A stretch of 64,000 nt of DNA from Bacillota bacterium (GTDB lineage: Bacteria > Bacillota > Clostridia > Lachnospirales > Lachnospiraceae), in contig JAEWQV010000010.1 in the NCBI GenBank assembly GCA_023399055.1, positions 916,112 to 980,111 on the forward strand. Reading direction: 5' to 3'. The position numbers were made by a program, and so were the translations under genes. Below, piece after piece: positions 51,811 to 61,883 of this stretch. Within the stretch, counting starts at the first letter, position 1; each line of letters opens with the position of its first letter. The notes beneath the pieces are model-generated. The model saw only the letters and a program-made list of their open reading frames with translations, did no database searches and was not told the origin of the DNA.

Positions 51811-54003
51811 TTAACACTTAGTAATTTCAAATTGATACGCTTGATAGTCTCCAATTGGTATAGGGAGAGTCATTCCAGCATACATAAGTGCCTCACCTGA
51901 GTATTCCGTACCATTATCATTGACACGGTATATACTTTTCTCCTCCAATCCTCTTAGTAAAACCCTGTGAAAATTCGAATTTGGGCGACTTGCATGAAAT
52001 ACAACGTTGAGAAGACTTTTTTCTCTGTCTCTAGATACAAACTGCCATGCGGTAAAATCCTCGTTCGCATATGGATTAGATAATCGATAATAATCACCCT
52101 GCGTTATCAAGTCATAATTTTTCTTGTAAGTTACAACCTGCTGCTTCACCTGCTCTCTCTCCTCTACAGACAGGTGATTGACATCTAGTTCGTAGCCAAA
52201 GGTACCGGACATAGCCACTATACCTCTGGTATGAATTGGAGTTGTTCTTCCAGTCTGATGATTCGGAACTGCAGACACATGACTGCCAACCGCACTTATC
52301 GGATATCCAAAAGAAGTACCATACTGAATCTTTAGTCTATCATATGCATCTGTATTATCAGAGCACCAAATCTGCGGTGTATAATATAGCATTCCCGCAT
52401 CAAATCTGCCTCCTCCACTAGAGCATCCTTCTAACAGAACATTGGGATAATCCGTGGCAATCCGTTCCAATAGTTGATATAATCCTAGGATATAATCATG
52501 AAAAACCTGTCCTTGATGCCTCTTATCCTTCAAAGAAGACCAAGCTTCCGCTATACTTCTGTTAAAATCCCACTTGATATATTCAATATTAGCACTATTC
52601 AGAATACTAGAGATTGATTGATATATGTACTCTCTTACATCCTCTCTTGTTAAATCAAGAACTAATTGATATCTACATCTTGTGACCGGCCTGTTTGGGA
52701 TGTGCAAGCACCAGTCTGGATGTTCGCGATATAAGTTGCTATCCTCATTAACCATCTCAGGCTCAAACCAGATTCCAAACTTAAGTCCGAAATGATTAAC
52801 TCTATCCACAAGCTCCTTTAACGTTGTTCCAAGCTTATCTGTGTTAACCTCCCAATCTCCTAGCCCCTTTTCATCATTTATTCTATTGCCAAACCATCCA
52901 TCATCCATCACCAGCATTTCGATGCCCAACTCTGCTGCACTTTTTGCAATATTTACAAGTTTATCGGTATTAAAATCAAAATAAGTAGCTTCCCAGTTGT
53001 TAATCAATATTGGTCTCCGAACATCCTTGAATTTCCCTCGACACAAATTGCTTCGATATAATTTATGATAGTTGTGTGAAAGCTTTTGAAGTCCATCACA
53101 GGAATAGCTCATTATGACTTCTGGTGTAACAAATTCTTGACCAGGTTCAATTTCATACCGAAAGAAAGCCGGATGAATCCCCATCGTTACTCTCGTTTGT
53201 CCAATCTGATCGACCTCTACTTCTGACAGAAAGTTACCACTGTAGGCTAGAGAAAAACCATAGCATTCTCCTTTTGTTTCTGTCGCATTAATATCAGCCA
53301 GAATATTAAAAGGATTATGTTGATGACTACTAGCACCACGTGTACTACCCACTGATAGTTTTGCACGGCCAACCGGAATTCTTTCATACTCCCGCTCCAT
53401 CTCATGCTTACCGTAAAAATGAATCATATCAAAATGATTATCCGAAAAATCCAAGCAAGCAGAAAGCGCTCTAGTTAATTCAAAAGACTTCGTACCCGTA
53501 TTTCTTATAACCGCACAACGTGTTATAACATCATTTGCTTCCACCACACCGTAATATAAGTCCACCTCTATATCATTCACTGTGTCCTTACAAGTAATAA
53601 CAAGCGTCTGCATCGGATTATCCACAGTTTCATAAACTGCAGGTAAATTTGAAAGACTATATTTACCCTCAAGGATTTTATGCGAATGATATCTTAGGTC
53701 TACAGCACAACTTCCATCTGGATTAATGACGTCCAAGCACGAGGACCGATAGTCTCCCATTCCAAAGGTGGAATACTCCTGTAACTGCGTATCCATTGAA
53801 AAGGTACGGTCTGTGCCTGCGTCATTTGGATTTCCGCATACACTTCTATTCTTGAGACGAATCAGATAATCCAGATTACCTTCGACTCTCTTTCCATAAT
53901 ATAGATGCAGCAGTGTGCGATAGGGACCAATTTTTATCTGATAGGACGATTCCTTTGTTAGTAACAGAAATCTATTTTCATCTTCTATAAATTTAATTGC
54001 CAA
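51811..54003 (-). CDS. GH36 alpha-galactosidase
   Basis: This 730-residue intracellular enzyme hydrolyses terminal alpha-galactosides such as melibiose and raffinose. It has the N-terminal beta-sandwich, the barrel with the nucleophile Asp in YIKWDFNRS (about 479) and the acid Asp in WCSDNTDAYDR (about 549). These match Geobacillus AgaB (478 and 548). The TTG at 54003 has GGAGG 7 bases upstream; an in-frame ATG at 54024 overlaps that region. There is no signal peptide. It is the last gene after the binding protein and two permeases. Confidence 0.95.
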   Translation of the reverse strand: MAIKFIEDENRFLLLTKESSYQIKIGPYRTLLHLYYGKRVEGNLDYLIRLKNRSVCGNPNDAGTDRTFSMDTQLQEYSTFGMGDYRSSCLDVINPDGSCAVDLRYHSHKILEGKYSLSNLPAVYETVDNPMQTLVITCKDTVNDIEVDLYYGVVEANDVITRCAVIRNTGTKSFELTRALSACLDFSDNHFDMIHFYGKHEMEREYERIPVGRAKLSVGSTRGASSHQHNPFNILADINATETKGECYGFSLAYSGNFLSEVEVDQIGQTRVTMGIHPAFFRYEIEPGQEFVTPEVIMSYSCDGLQKLSHNYHKLYRSNLCRGKFKDVRRPILINNWEATYFDFNTDKLVNIAKSAAELGIEMLVMDDGWFGNRINDEKGLGDWEVNTDKLGTTLKELVDRVNHFGLKFGIWFEPEMVNEDSNLYREHPDWCLHIPNRPVTRCRYQLVLDLTREDVREYIYQSISSILNSANIEYIKWDFNRSIAEAWSSLKDKRHQGQVFHDYILGLYQLLERIATDYPNVLLEGCSSGGGRFDAGMLYYTPQIWCSDNTDAYDRLKIQYGTSFGYPISAVGSHVSAVPNHQTGRTTPIHTRGIVAMSGTFGYELDVNHLSVEEREQVKQQVVTYKKNYDLITQGDYYRLSNPYANEDFTAWQFVSRDREKSLLNVVFHASRPNSNFHRVLLRGLEEKSIYRVNDNGTEYSGEALMYAGMTLPIPIGDYQAYQFEITKC

Positions 54004-54048
54004 AATATTACCTCCTAAGTACATAACCTAAAATATATAATGTATTTC

Positions 54049-54879
54049 CTATAGCTTGCCACCACTGGTTGCAATCCCCTCAATAAGCTGCTTCTGAAAG
54101 AAAGCATAAACTAACATCATTGGTAAAATAGCCAACACGGATGCAGCCATAAGTTCAGGATATTTTACAGAATATGCACTTTGAATCTTTGCTAGGGCCG
54201 ATGACAAGGTTGCTGCATCTGATTTGGTATTAACAATTAAAGGCCACATAAGATCTTTAAAAGCAAAAAGTGCTGTAAAGATTGCTAATGCCACAAGACC
54301 TGATTTCGTAAGCGGGAGCATTATTTTCCAAAAACATTTCCAAATATTACAACCATCTAATCTGGCTGATTCCTCCAGCTCCTTGGGAAGACCCATAAAA
54401 AACTGCCTTAAAAGAAATGTTCCAAACGCACTTACCAGTCCTGGAAACAAAAGTGCAAAAATAGTATTTTGCTGGTTCAAAAAATTCACCATTAAATACT
54501 GGGGTATAATAAAAATCTGAACCGGAACCATCATCTGAAAAAGTACGATACCAAAAAGAAACCTCTTACCCGGAAACTCCAATCTCGAAAAGGCATATGC
54601 TGCCATAGCTGAAAAGAATACGGCACAAATAACTCGTAAAGCAATCATTACAAATGTATTAAAATACAACTGTATAAAATCATTATTCTCCCATACTTTC
54701 ACAAAGTTTTCCCATTGAGCTTTCACCGGAAAATAAACGTAAGGATTCATTGATGTGGATTCAGTCACTGTTTTTAATGAGGTAAGTAACATCCAAATAA
54801 ACGGAAACAACATGACTACCCCACCCAGGATCAATAAAGCATGTACCAATATCTGTATATATATTCTCTTTGTTTTCAT
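54049..54879 (-). CDS. ABC sugar transporter permease, MalG type
   Basis: This 276-residue permease has six segments, MLFPFIWMLLTSLK near the start and the EAA loop ESARLDGCNIWKCFWKIMLPL. It is the MalG-type partner of the following permease, which ends 9 bases upstream. No ATPase gene is nearby, so a shared ATPase is likely. By context with GH36 it imports alpha-galactosides. Confidence 0.92.
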   Translation of the reverse strand: MKTKRIYIQILVHALLILGGVVMLFPFIWMLLTSLKTVTESTSMNPYVYFPVKAQWENFVKVWENNDFIQLYFNTFVMIALRVICAVFFSAMAAYAFSRLEFPGKRFLFGIVLFQMMVPVQIFIIPQYLMVNFLNQQNTIFALLFPGLVSAFGTFLLRQFFMGLPKELEESARLDGCNIWKCFWKIMLPLTKSGLVALAIFTALFAFKDLMWPLIVNTKSDAATLSSALAKIQSAYSVKYPELMAASVLAILPMMLVYAFFQKQLIEGIATSGGKL

Positions 54880-54888
54880 GGCATCCTC

Positions 54889-55812
54889 CTACATATAATT
54901 AACCCATTTCTTCTGCGCCTTCATTTGAATGAACGTTATTAGCATAATAATAGACAGAAGTAATACGACAACAGCTGAACCGTAACCCTTATTGGTGTAT
55001 TTAAACGAATTATTATAAAACAGATAAACAAGTGAAACCGTGCTGTTATATGCTGGATTTGCAACGTCGACCATCATATAAATTACATCAAACACCTGCA
55101 ATGCTGTAATAATGCTTGTAACTGATACAAAGAACAGTGTCGGTGATACCAATGGAAGAGTAATATTAAAGAATTGGCGAAACGGTGAGGCTCCGTCAAT
55201 ATTGCTGGCTTCGTAAAAATCTCTCGGTATCTCCTGTAGTCCTGCTAAAAGAATTACCATACTATACCCCAGTGTACTCCACACTCCGATAATAGCAATT
55301 GAGATTAGCGAAATACTTGGGTTTTCCACCCACTTTACTTTGTCGAGCCCAATGTTTTCTAAAACATGATTAATAAATCCGAAATTATAGTTATACAACC
55401 ACTTCCATACCATTGTGATAGCTGCCGGAGCTGCTACCATAGGTATAAAATAAATTGTTCGGTATATTCCTTTCCCTTTTACCTTATCATTCAGTAATAC
55501 GGCAATGATTAAAGCCAGTATTATTGTTGCCGGTACAACCAGACAAGTGTAACCCAGTGTATTTCTTACTGCATACCAAGTCTGAACATCAGAGAACATC
55601 CTCTGATAATTCTCCAATCCAACAAACTTATTTCCCTTTCCAAAGGCCCCACTCTTAAAAAAACTTAAGTAGATGGTCTGAAAAATAGGTATAATATTTA
55701 AGACAAATAATCCGATTATAGTTGGTGCGATCATTAGATACGCCCATTTCCATTCGTTTAAAACATTTTTTGGTATTCTTTGCTTGCCCTTTTCTCCCTT
55801 ATGGTTTGCCAC
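54889..55812 (-). CDS. ABC sugar transporter permease, MalF type
   Basis: This 307-residue permease has six segments and the EAA loop EASNIDGASPFRQFFNITLPL. It follows the binding-protein gene after 100 bases containing a hairpin. With the MalG-type permease it forms the importer channel. The ATG at 55812 has AGGAGG upstream. Confidence 0.92.
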   Translation of the reverse strand: MANHKGEKGKQRIPKNVLNEWKWAYLMIAPTIIGLFVLNIIPIFQTIYLSFFKSGAFGKGNKFVGLENYQRMFSDVQTWYAVRNTLGYTCLVVPATIILALIIAVLLNDKVKGKGIYRTIYFIPMVAAPAAITMVWKWLYNYNFGFINHVLENIGLDKVKWVENPSISLISIAIIGVWSTLGYSMVILLAGLQEIPRDFYEASNIDGASPFRQFFNITLPLVSPTLFFVSVTSIITALQVFDVIYMMVDVANPAYNSTVSLVYLFYNNSFKYTNKGYGSAVVVLLLSIIMLITFIQMKAQKKWVNYM

Positions 55813-55870
55813 GTTTACAACCTCCTATAACCTTACGTATGATCATATAACACAGTCTTTAGCAAAAGTT

Positions 55871-55893
55871 ACGGCAACCATTACGGTTGCCGT
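55871..55893 (-). other. Intercistronic hairpin after the binding-protein gene
   Basis: ACGGCAACC (55871-55879) pairs perfectly with GGTTGCCGT (55885-55893) around a 5-base loop. Read minus, AACTTTTG follows. It matches in position the hairpin at 4176-4202 in the other importer and may protect or attenuate in the same way. Confidence 0.7.
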
Positions 55894-55912
55894 ATCCTTC
55901 GCTAATAATGTT

Positions 55913-57253
55913 TTATTGCTCTTGCGCAATTGCATCATTCATCATTGCTGCAACGTTCTTACAGGCTGCGTCTACATCACCGCCATTATTATATACGTCT
56001 GTTAATAACTCATAAGCCTTATCTTCCCATACACTGGTCTGGTTTGTATATGGTCTAATAACTGCATAACCAATCATATCCATATAGGATTTCACATTAA
56101 ACTGTGGATAGGCTTGTGCCCAGGCATCCGCAGTTCCATTAAAGGCTGATATAGCAATACCTAACTCTGCCTGCTTCTTCTGTCCAGCTTCATTGCTTAA
56201 ATACTCTATCCATTTCCAGGACTCCTCTGGGTGCTCAGTATTAGCTGCTATTGCATTGCCAAGTCCATTAAATATAGATGCTTGACCACCATTATTGGAC
56301 TTCGGAAGCACAGCAACATCACAGTTCTCAACCACATAATCATTTCCAGCAAAACCAGATAAGTTCCAGGAACCAAAGAATGCCATAGCAACTAAACCGT
56401 TTTGGAAGGCCTCTCCTCTTGCTGCATCATCAGTAATTGCTGGTGACAATCCTTCTCTAACAAAGTCAAAATAATACTTCATCGCTTCCATTGTCTTTGG
56501 ATCGTCATAGCCTGATTTTCTATCGTCTGTTACGATTGTTCCGCCATTTTGGTATACGAAGTTATAGTAACCCTCCTGGCTATGTAACGGAGCAAGAACT
56601 CCATACTGGGAACCATCTTCTTTCGTTAACTTCTTTGCAGCTGCCTTTAAATCATCCCAGGTCCAGGTATCATCTGGATAAGAAACATCGGCTGCATCAA
56701 ACATTGTCTTATTATACCATAAACCAATTGTGTCATAATCCTTGGGAATTGCATATTGCTTACCATCTAGATTGTAAATCTGGTTTAAGCCTTCTGGATA
56801 ATTAGCCAAATCAACGGACTCACTGGCATCTATGTAGCTAGATAAGTCAAGCAGCTGGTCGTTGAAGGCATAATAGTAAATATTATTGGAATGCATCCAG
56901 AAGGTATCAGGTAATGAACCACCAGTTGCTGCTGCTTCCAATCCGGTCCAGTAATCACCCCATCCATTCACTTGAATGTCTACATGAATTCCTGTCTCTG
57001 CTTCAAAGCTGTCTGCGAGTTGTTGAATTAAGCTTGCCTGATTAGAGTCCCATACAGCATAAGAAATTGTTACACCTTCTTTAGCTTCTGAGTCACTTTC
57101 TGAATCTTTTCCCGAATCAGGCGCTTTCGTTACTGCAGTTGTAACCTTGTCAGAGTCTCCCACAGACTCCTTTGGTGTATCCTTTGCACATCCACCCATA
57201 AGTGTTACTAACATTGCTACACTGACAAGAATCCTTAATAGTTTTTTCATCAT
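55913..57253 (-). CDS. Extracellular sugar-binding lipoprotein, cluster 1
   Basis: This 446-residue lipoprotein has a signal ending LMGGC (Cys about 22), an acidic Ser/Asp/Glu linker, and a MalE-type binding domain from about residue 61 (VTISYAVWDSNQASLIQQLA). By context it binds alpha-galactosides such as raffinose or melibiose. GAGGAGG precedes the start, which could be either of two adjacent ATGs. It heads the importer/GH36 unit. Confidence 0.9.
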   Translation of the reverse strand: MMKKLLRILVSVAMLVTLMGGCAKDTPKESVGDSDKVTTAVTKAPDSGKDSESDSEAKEGVTISYAVWDSNQASLIQQLADSFEAETGIHVDIQVNGWGDYWTGLEAAATGGSLPDTFWMHSNNIYYYAFNDQLLDLSSYIDASESVDLANYPEGLNQIYNLDGKQYAIPKDYDTIGLWYNKTMFDAADVSYPDDTWTWDDLKAAAKKLTKEDGSQYGVLAPLHSQEGYYNFVYQNGGTIVTDDRKSGYDDPKTMEAMKYYFDFVREGLSPAITDDAARGEAFQNGLVAMAFFGSWNLSGFAGNDYVVENCDVAVLPKSNNGGQASIFNGLGNAIAANTEHPEESWKWIEYLSNEAGQKKQAELGIAISAFNGTADAWAQAYPQFNVKSYMDMIGYAVIRPYTNQTSVWEDKAYELLTDVYNNGGDVDAACKNVAAMMNDAIAQEQ

Positions 57254-57296
57254 TTCACGTTCCTCCTCGTATTTATCAGTTCCTTTAGAACTATAC

Positions 57297-57310
57297 TGAT
57301 GGTACCATCA
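57297..57310. promoter_or_regulatory. 14-bp palindrome in the binding-protein promoter region
   Basis: TGATGGTACCATCA is a perfect palindrome. It directly adjoins a possible minus-strand -10, TATAGT (57290-57295). It could be an operator for an AraC- or LacI-type factor. The promoter call is weak because no good -35 is visible. Confidence 0.4.
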
Positions 57311-57367
57311 TTTTTCACAAATGATAATGGCATTATGTAATGTGTATATGTAAAAATGTATATAACT

Positions 57368-58165
57368 TTAAATATCAATGAGTGGATATCGTTCTATTTT
57401 ACCACCATGCTTACGATAATCGCTTGGTGTAAAACCTGTCATTTGGCGAAATTGTCTGGAAAAATGTATTTCATTACTGTAGCCACAGGAGGAAGCAACT
57501 TCACGAATAGGAAGATTGGTATTCGTAAGCAGGTTTTGCGCGGCAGACACTCTCATACGAATTACATCCGCACCTACCGATATACCGAAGGTTAGCTTAT
57601 ATAATTCCTGAAAATGAGCATTACTCACATTTAACCTTTCTGCCATAATTGGATTACTCCATTTTTTCTCTGGATGACTAAAAATATCACGGCGAAGTTC
57701 AAGTAACTGCCCATAATAGCTCCTTAATTTATAGTCTATACATAAAAAACCAGATACCGACGTCAATAATGAATTTAATAGTAAAGAGCAGGTTATATGG
57801 CGATAACTATTCTCTGTCATAAAAGATGCTGTCATTAATTTAAAAAAATCAGCAATCGGTACACCATTTCCAATAAAAACAGGTTTATCAAAAGGGATGC
57901 CCAAGCTATGTACTAGTGCATCCTCACCTTTAAAATGAATCCAGTCGTCAATATACCTATCCGTTACAGCACGATAATTTAGTGGAGTTGATTTATTAAA
58001 CAAAACAAATGTCCCCGGCTGAGTATAGGTAGACTCCTCTCCAAATATAAATAAAGCTGGCGTTTTTACAAACAAAATCATATAACAATCCCATCCCGAG
58101 GGCATATATGCATGAAAATCTGATCCATGCGTCGCATCACATCCCAAACTCCGTATAGCAAACAT
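57368..58165 (-). CDS. AraC-family regulator upstream of the alpha-galactoside importer
   Basis: This 265-residue protein has a cupin N-terminus (SGWDCYMILFVKTPALFIFG) and a C-terminal AraC helix-turn-helix (about 165-260). The latter has AERLNVSNAHFQELYKLTFG and VASSCGYSNEIHFSRQFRQMTGFTPSDYR. It lies 114 bases upstream of the binding-protein gene, in the same direction. It is the second AraC factor flanking this locus, so one may answer to a different sugar. AGGATG precedes the ATG. Confidence 0.88.
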   Translation of the reverse strand: MFAIRSLGCDATHGSDFHAYMPSGWDCYMILFVKTPALFIFGEESTYTQPGTFVLFNKSTPLNYRAVTDRYIDDWIHFKGEDALVHSLGIPFDKPVFIGNGVPIADFFKLMTASFMTENSYRHITCSLLLNSLLTSVSGFLCIDYKLRSYYGQLLELRRDIFSHPEKKWSNPIMAERLNVSNAHFQELYKLTFGISVGADVIRMRVSAAQNLLTNTNLPIREVASSCGYSNEIHFSRQFRQMTGFTPSDYRKHGGKIERYPLIDI

Positions 58166-58376
58166 TTAATCACATCCTACAATATGTTAATTTTACAATA
58201 TTATATATCATTGATTGATAATTGTATAGATTTTATAATAATACTGTTACAGCGTAATTATTACACTTTATGTTCAAATTGTTTATCAAGTTATGAACCT
58301 ATTCAATCCGTTAATCTGTTAATCATCAGAAGAGCAAAAACTCTATGGCAGTAAAATTATCAGGAGGTATTTTATT

Positions 58377-59585
58377 ATGAACAAAAGATTTAAATGTTTC
58401 GTTACTGGCATACTAATTATGGTAATGATGTTAGTAACCACAGGCGCTCACCCTAGTGTGGTATCTGCAGCTTCTAAACCCGAATTGTTTAAAAAGTCCG
58501 CACTTATCTCAGTGGGCGAGTCTCTGGAATTAAAATTCAAAAACTCTTTAAAAGGCTCCAAGTATAGTTGGTCATCCAGTAATAAGAAGGTGGCCGAAGT
58601 AAGCTCCAAAGGGATTGTCAAAGGGATTAATGCAGGCACTGCAACAATTTATTGTAACATTAGCGTATCCAGTAAAAAATACAAATTAAGCTGTAATATT
58701 ACAGTAGACAAACTTAAAAAAATTCCTATATCGTATACCGCAAAGGATGAAAATCCAGGAATAGTAGAAAAACTAAATTATAAAACCAAAACCTATGATT
58801 CAAAAAATAAGAATCTTAAAAAATATGTAAATGTATATCTTCCTTATGGCTATAATTCAGAGGACACTTCAAAAAAGTATAATATATTGTATCTAATGCA
58901 CGGCGGTGGAGAGAATGTGGATACTATCTTTGGTGGTGCCGGTAAAACTTCAATGTTTATGAAAATCATTGATAACATGATTTACAATGGGGAAATTGAG
59001 CCTCTCATCATTGTTACCCCTACCTTCTATAATACAGGAAATAATGATGCCATGGCTTTAGTAAAGAATTTTCATCAGGAACTGGTCAATGATATCATTC
59101 CTGCAGTTGAAAGCAAATATAACTCCTACGCTTCATCCACTACTACGGAGGATCTTATCGCCACAAGAAGCCACCGTGCTTTCGGCGGATTTTCCATGGG
59201 TTCTGCTTGCACTTGGTATACCTTTATTAACTGTTTGGATTATTTTCAATACTTCATGCCCTTTAGCGGTGATTGTTGGGCTTTAGGCCAAGGTGCCGGA
59301 GGTACCCAGCCCAAAAAAACTGCAGAAATGTTAGCAGATGTAGTTAAGAAATCTGGGTATAAGACCAATGAATTTAATATCTTTAGCGCGACTGGTTCTA
59401 TTGACATTGCAGAAGGTAACCTAACGAAACAGATAAATGAAATGATAAAACTAAAAGACACCTTTATATTTTCGGATGATTTCACAAAAGGAAACCTACA
59501 TTATATGGTAAAGGATGGAGGATCACATATTTGGTACTTTGTTCATCAATACCTTTATAATTATTTACCATATGTATTTAAATAG
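58377..59585 (+). CDS. Secreted esterase with Big_2 domain (CE1-like)
   Basis: This 402-residue protein has a Sec signal peptide (about 1-32, ending VSAAS). A bacterial Ig-like Big_2 domain (about 36-112) follows, with SWSSSNKKVAEVSSKGIVKGINAGTA as its core. A CE1-type esterase domain completes it, with the nucleophile in GGFSMGSA (Ser about 273) and His in GGSHIW (about 384). Big_2 domains hold enzymes on cell or polysaccharide surfaces. It probably deacetylates or removes feruloyl groups from plant polymers. AGGAGG precedes the ATG. It diverges from the second AraC gene. Confidence 0.88.
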   Translation: MNKRFKCFVTGILIMVMMLVTTGAHPSVVSAASKPELFKKSALISVGESLELKFKNSLKGSKYSWSSSNKKVAEVSSKGIVKGINAGTATIYCNISVSSKKYKLSCNITVDKLKKIPISYTAKDENPGIVEKLNYKTKTYDSKNKNLKKYVNVYLPYGYNSEDTSKKYNILYLMHGGGENVDTIFGGAGKTSMFMKIIDNMIYNGEIEPLIIVTPTFYNTGNNDAMALVKNFHQELVNDIIPAVESKYNSYASSTTTEDLIATRSHRAFGGFSMGSACTWYTFINCLDYFQYFMPFSGDCWALGQGAGGTQPKKTAEMLADVVKKSGYKTNEFNIFSATGSIDIAEGNLTKQINEMIKLKDTFIFSDDFTKGNLHYMVKDGGSHIWYFVHQYLYNYLPYVFK

Positions 59586-59650
59586 AATTCTTATATGATT
59601 TCAGTAATTTTCACTTGCAGCATGAGATTAAAAAGTATATGAATTGATAA

Positions 59651-59690
59651 AAAACAAGTCTCTGTAGGTCAAATCTACATGACTTGTTTT
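59651..59690 (+). terminator. Esterase terminator
   Basis: AAAACAAGTC (59651-59660) pairs perfectly with GACTTGTTTT (59681-59690), with TGTAG/CTACA inside, followed by TTTCG. Confidence 0.88.
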
Positions 59691-59747
59691 TTTCGATTAT
59701 TACTATAGAATGCTACCTTTATGTTGTCTTTAAAGTTTCAAGCACAT

Positions 59748-60089
59748 CTAACTCCAGCCCTGCCATATCTCAGGCTTGTAACCAACAGTAGACTGCTTTC
59801 CATTTCTTACAATAGGAGTATTAAGTAGCTGCTGATTTTCCAATAACTTCTCCTCCTTGTCCTCTTCCGAAAGATATTTCATCAGAGCCAAGGTATTCTT
59901 ATCCTTACCATTTTCATCAATCATAGCGCTAATACCACCTACCGCTTGCTTGACACTGGTGAACTCTCCTTTACTTAACCCCTTTTCCTTCAGATCAATA
60001 AATTGAAACTTCAGATTGCGCTCTTTAAAATATCGCTCCGCCTTTTTGGTGTCAAAGCATTTTTTAGTTCCAAATATCTGAATGTTCAT
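59748..60089 (-). CDS. ArsC/Spx family protein
   Basis: This 113-residue protein has the thioredoxin-like ArsC/Spx fold. It opens MNIQIFGTKKCFDTKKAERYFKERN, with a single Cys (about 11) in place of the Spx CxxC, and has the TPIVRNGKQSTVGYKPE block with the late Arg/Lys. The ATG at 60089 has GGGAGG upstream; an in-frame start at 60167 would add 26 atypical residues. It may be an arsenate-reductase-like or Spx-like regulator; the single Cys argues for the YffB/ArsC branch. The role is unclear. Confidence 0.8.
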   Translation of the reverse strand: MNIQIFGTKKCFDTKKAERYFKERNLKFQFIDLKEKGLSKGEFTSVKQAVGGISAMIDENGKDKNTLALMKYLSEEDKEEKLLENQQLLNTPIVRNGKQSTVGYKPEIWQGWS

Positions 60090-60233
60090 ACGAATACAAC
60101 CTCCCGTGATAAAACTATAATTTCCTGATATAAAATAAGCAGTTGATGTTCGAGCACCATCCTTCACTAAATATCCATTTTTTCAAGCTCTGTCACCGTT
60201 CTTTCGATAGGCTCTTTACTCACAAATAATTAA

Positions 60234-61883
60234 TTACTCATACAAATCCTGGATAGCTTCTATCAAAGCAGGAACAACTTGTTTTTTCCTGGACATAATT
60301 CCCTTTAGATACATGGAATTTTCATCCCCTTCCACTTCAAATGCATCTTGAGCTATCTCCCTTGCCTTTTCTCCATAGTAAATCAGCTCTGTTGACTCCT
60401 CCAAGATACTGGTTAGCATGAAATACGCAATTTCCGTTTCTGATTCTGTATATTTAGCTTTCATATACTCGGTTATTTTAAGCTTAATGTTTTCCATTTC
60501 ATCATTATTGATGGTATTGATCTGTCCGATAAACAAATGTTTATCATTAACATTAAATACTTTAAAATCCTGATGAAATATTTCCTCACCCGTTTTTTCC
60601 TTCAAATCACTCCCCGCCTTAAACATCTCTTTTGCATATTCTTTACTATCTATGCTTGCAATTTTAGCTAGATTCTCTGCTGCTGTTCTGTCTATATCTG
60701 TACAGGTTACGGAAGAGTAAAGCAAGGTGTCGGATATAATAGCCGAACATAATAAGCCTGCAATATTCTTAGGGATCTCTATTCCCTTTTCACAAAACAT
60801 CTGATATATGATAGTAGCTGTACATCCTAAAGGCTGGTTCCGGAAATAGACTGGATTAATGGTTTCAATCGTACCTAATCTATGGTGATCAATAATTTCC
60901 AGAATTTCAGCTCCCATAATGCCATCCAAAGCTTGACTTTTTTCATTATGGTCAACAAGTATTATTTTTTTCCTAGATACATTCAATAAGTTTCTTCTGG
61001 AAATCACCCCTAAATAATTTTTGCAATTATCCAGCACCGGAAAATATCTGTGCCTAAACTTAGCCATAACATTTTTTATATCCTCTATATAATCCTCTGT
61101 TTGGAAAGAAATTAGATTCTTAGTACACATAAAATACTTGATAGGCATACTTTGATTGATAAGTCTTGCTACCGTATAGGTATCATGTGGGGAGCTGATG
61201 ATTGTACATTTATGTTCTTTTGCAATTTTTTTAATGGTCATAGAAACAGATGCGCCTTCACACACCACAATGCATGCCGCTTCCATTTCTATAGCACATA
61301 ACTGTGACTCATAACGATTTCCAAGTATGACCATATCTCCCTTATCGATTAAGTTTTCCATAAGGTCAGGGTTTGCTGCTGCAATTAGAACTTTCCCTTG
61401 ACTAAAATGTATATCGTCACTACCCACGACTAATTCTCCGTCAAGTGTTTCTATAATATTCTTATAATGTGTATCCGCTGTTGACAGAATTCTACTATCA
61501 TAGATATCCATATAGGACTGGGCAATATCTTCCGTAGTAATCAAACCAATCAGCTTTTTCTCATGAGTGATAGGAAGTGTTGTCACATTTAATTCCTTCA
61601 TTAATGACCAGGCTGTTTTTAATGAGATACCCTGATCAACACCTTCTATCTTCCTTATTTCCATATCTATTACCTGTGTTCCTGCTTCTTTCATAAGTTC
61701 CGGGTCTTCTATTGAAAATCGGTTTAATACGAACCTTGTCTCATCACTTAACTTACCGGATCTCATTGGAATGTATTCAAAGTCATCCGTTTTATTCTTT
61801 AAATAGGCATATGATATCGCCGAGCAAATTGAATCTGTATCCGGATTCTTGTGCCCAATAACAAAAACCTTTTGTTTTTGCAT
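60234..61883 (-). CDS. Mn2+-dependent inorganic pyrophosphatase with CBS and DRTGG domains
   Basis: This 549-residue family II pyrophosphatase has DHH motifs GHKNPDTDSICSA (about 10) and EILEIIDHHRLG (about 328), and ISDTLLYSS. Between them lie two CBS domains flanking a DRTGG domain (about 70-305). By family knowledge the CBS domains bind AMP/ADP (inhibition) and ATP or Ap4A (activation). It hydrolyses PPi in the cytoplasm, so adenylate levels can tune PPi used by PPDK and the membrane pump. AAGGGGG precedes the ATG. Confidence 0.93.
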   Translation of the reverse strand: MQKQKVFVIGHKNPDTDSICSAISYAYLKNKTDDFEYIPMRSGKLSDETRFVLNRFSIEDPELMKEAGTQVIDMEIRKIEGVDQGISLKTAWSLMKELNVTTLPITHEKKLIGLITTEDIAQSYMDIYDSRILSTADTHYKNIIETLDGELVVGSDDIHFSQGKVLIAAANPDLMENLIDKGDMVILGNRYESQLCAIEMEAACIVVCEGASVSMTIKKIAKEHKCTIISSPHDTYTVARLINQSMPIKYFMCTKNLISFQTEDYIEDIKNVMAKFRHRYFPVLDNCKNYLGVISRRNLLNVSRKKIILVDHNEKSQALDGIMGAEILEIIDHHRLGTIETINPVYFRNQPLGCTATIIYQMFCEKGIEIPKNIAGLLCSAIISDTLLYSSVTCTDIDRTAAENLAKIASIDSKEYAKEMFKAGSDLKEKTGEEIFHQDFKVFNVNDKHLFIGQINTINNDEMENIKLKITEYMKAKYTESETEIAYFMLTSILEESTELIYYGEKAREIAQDAFEVEGDENSMYLKGIMSRKKQVVPALIEAIQDLYE

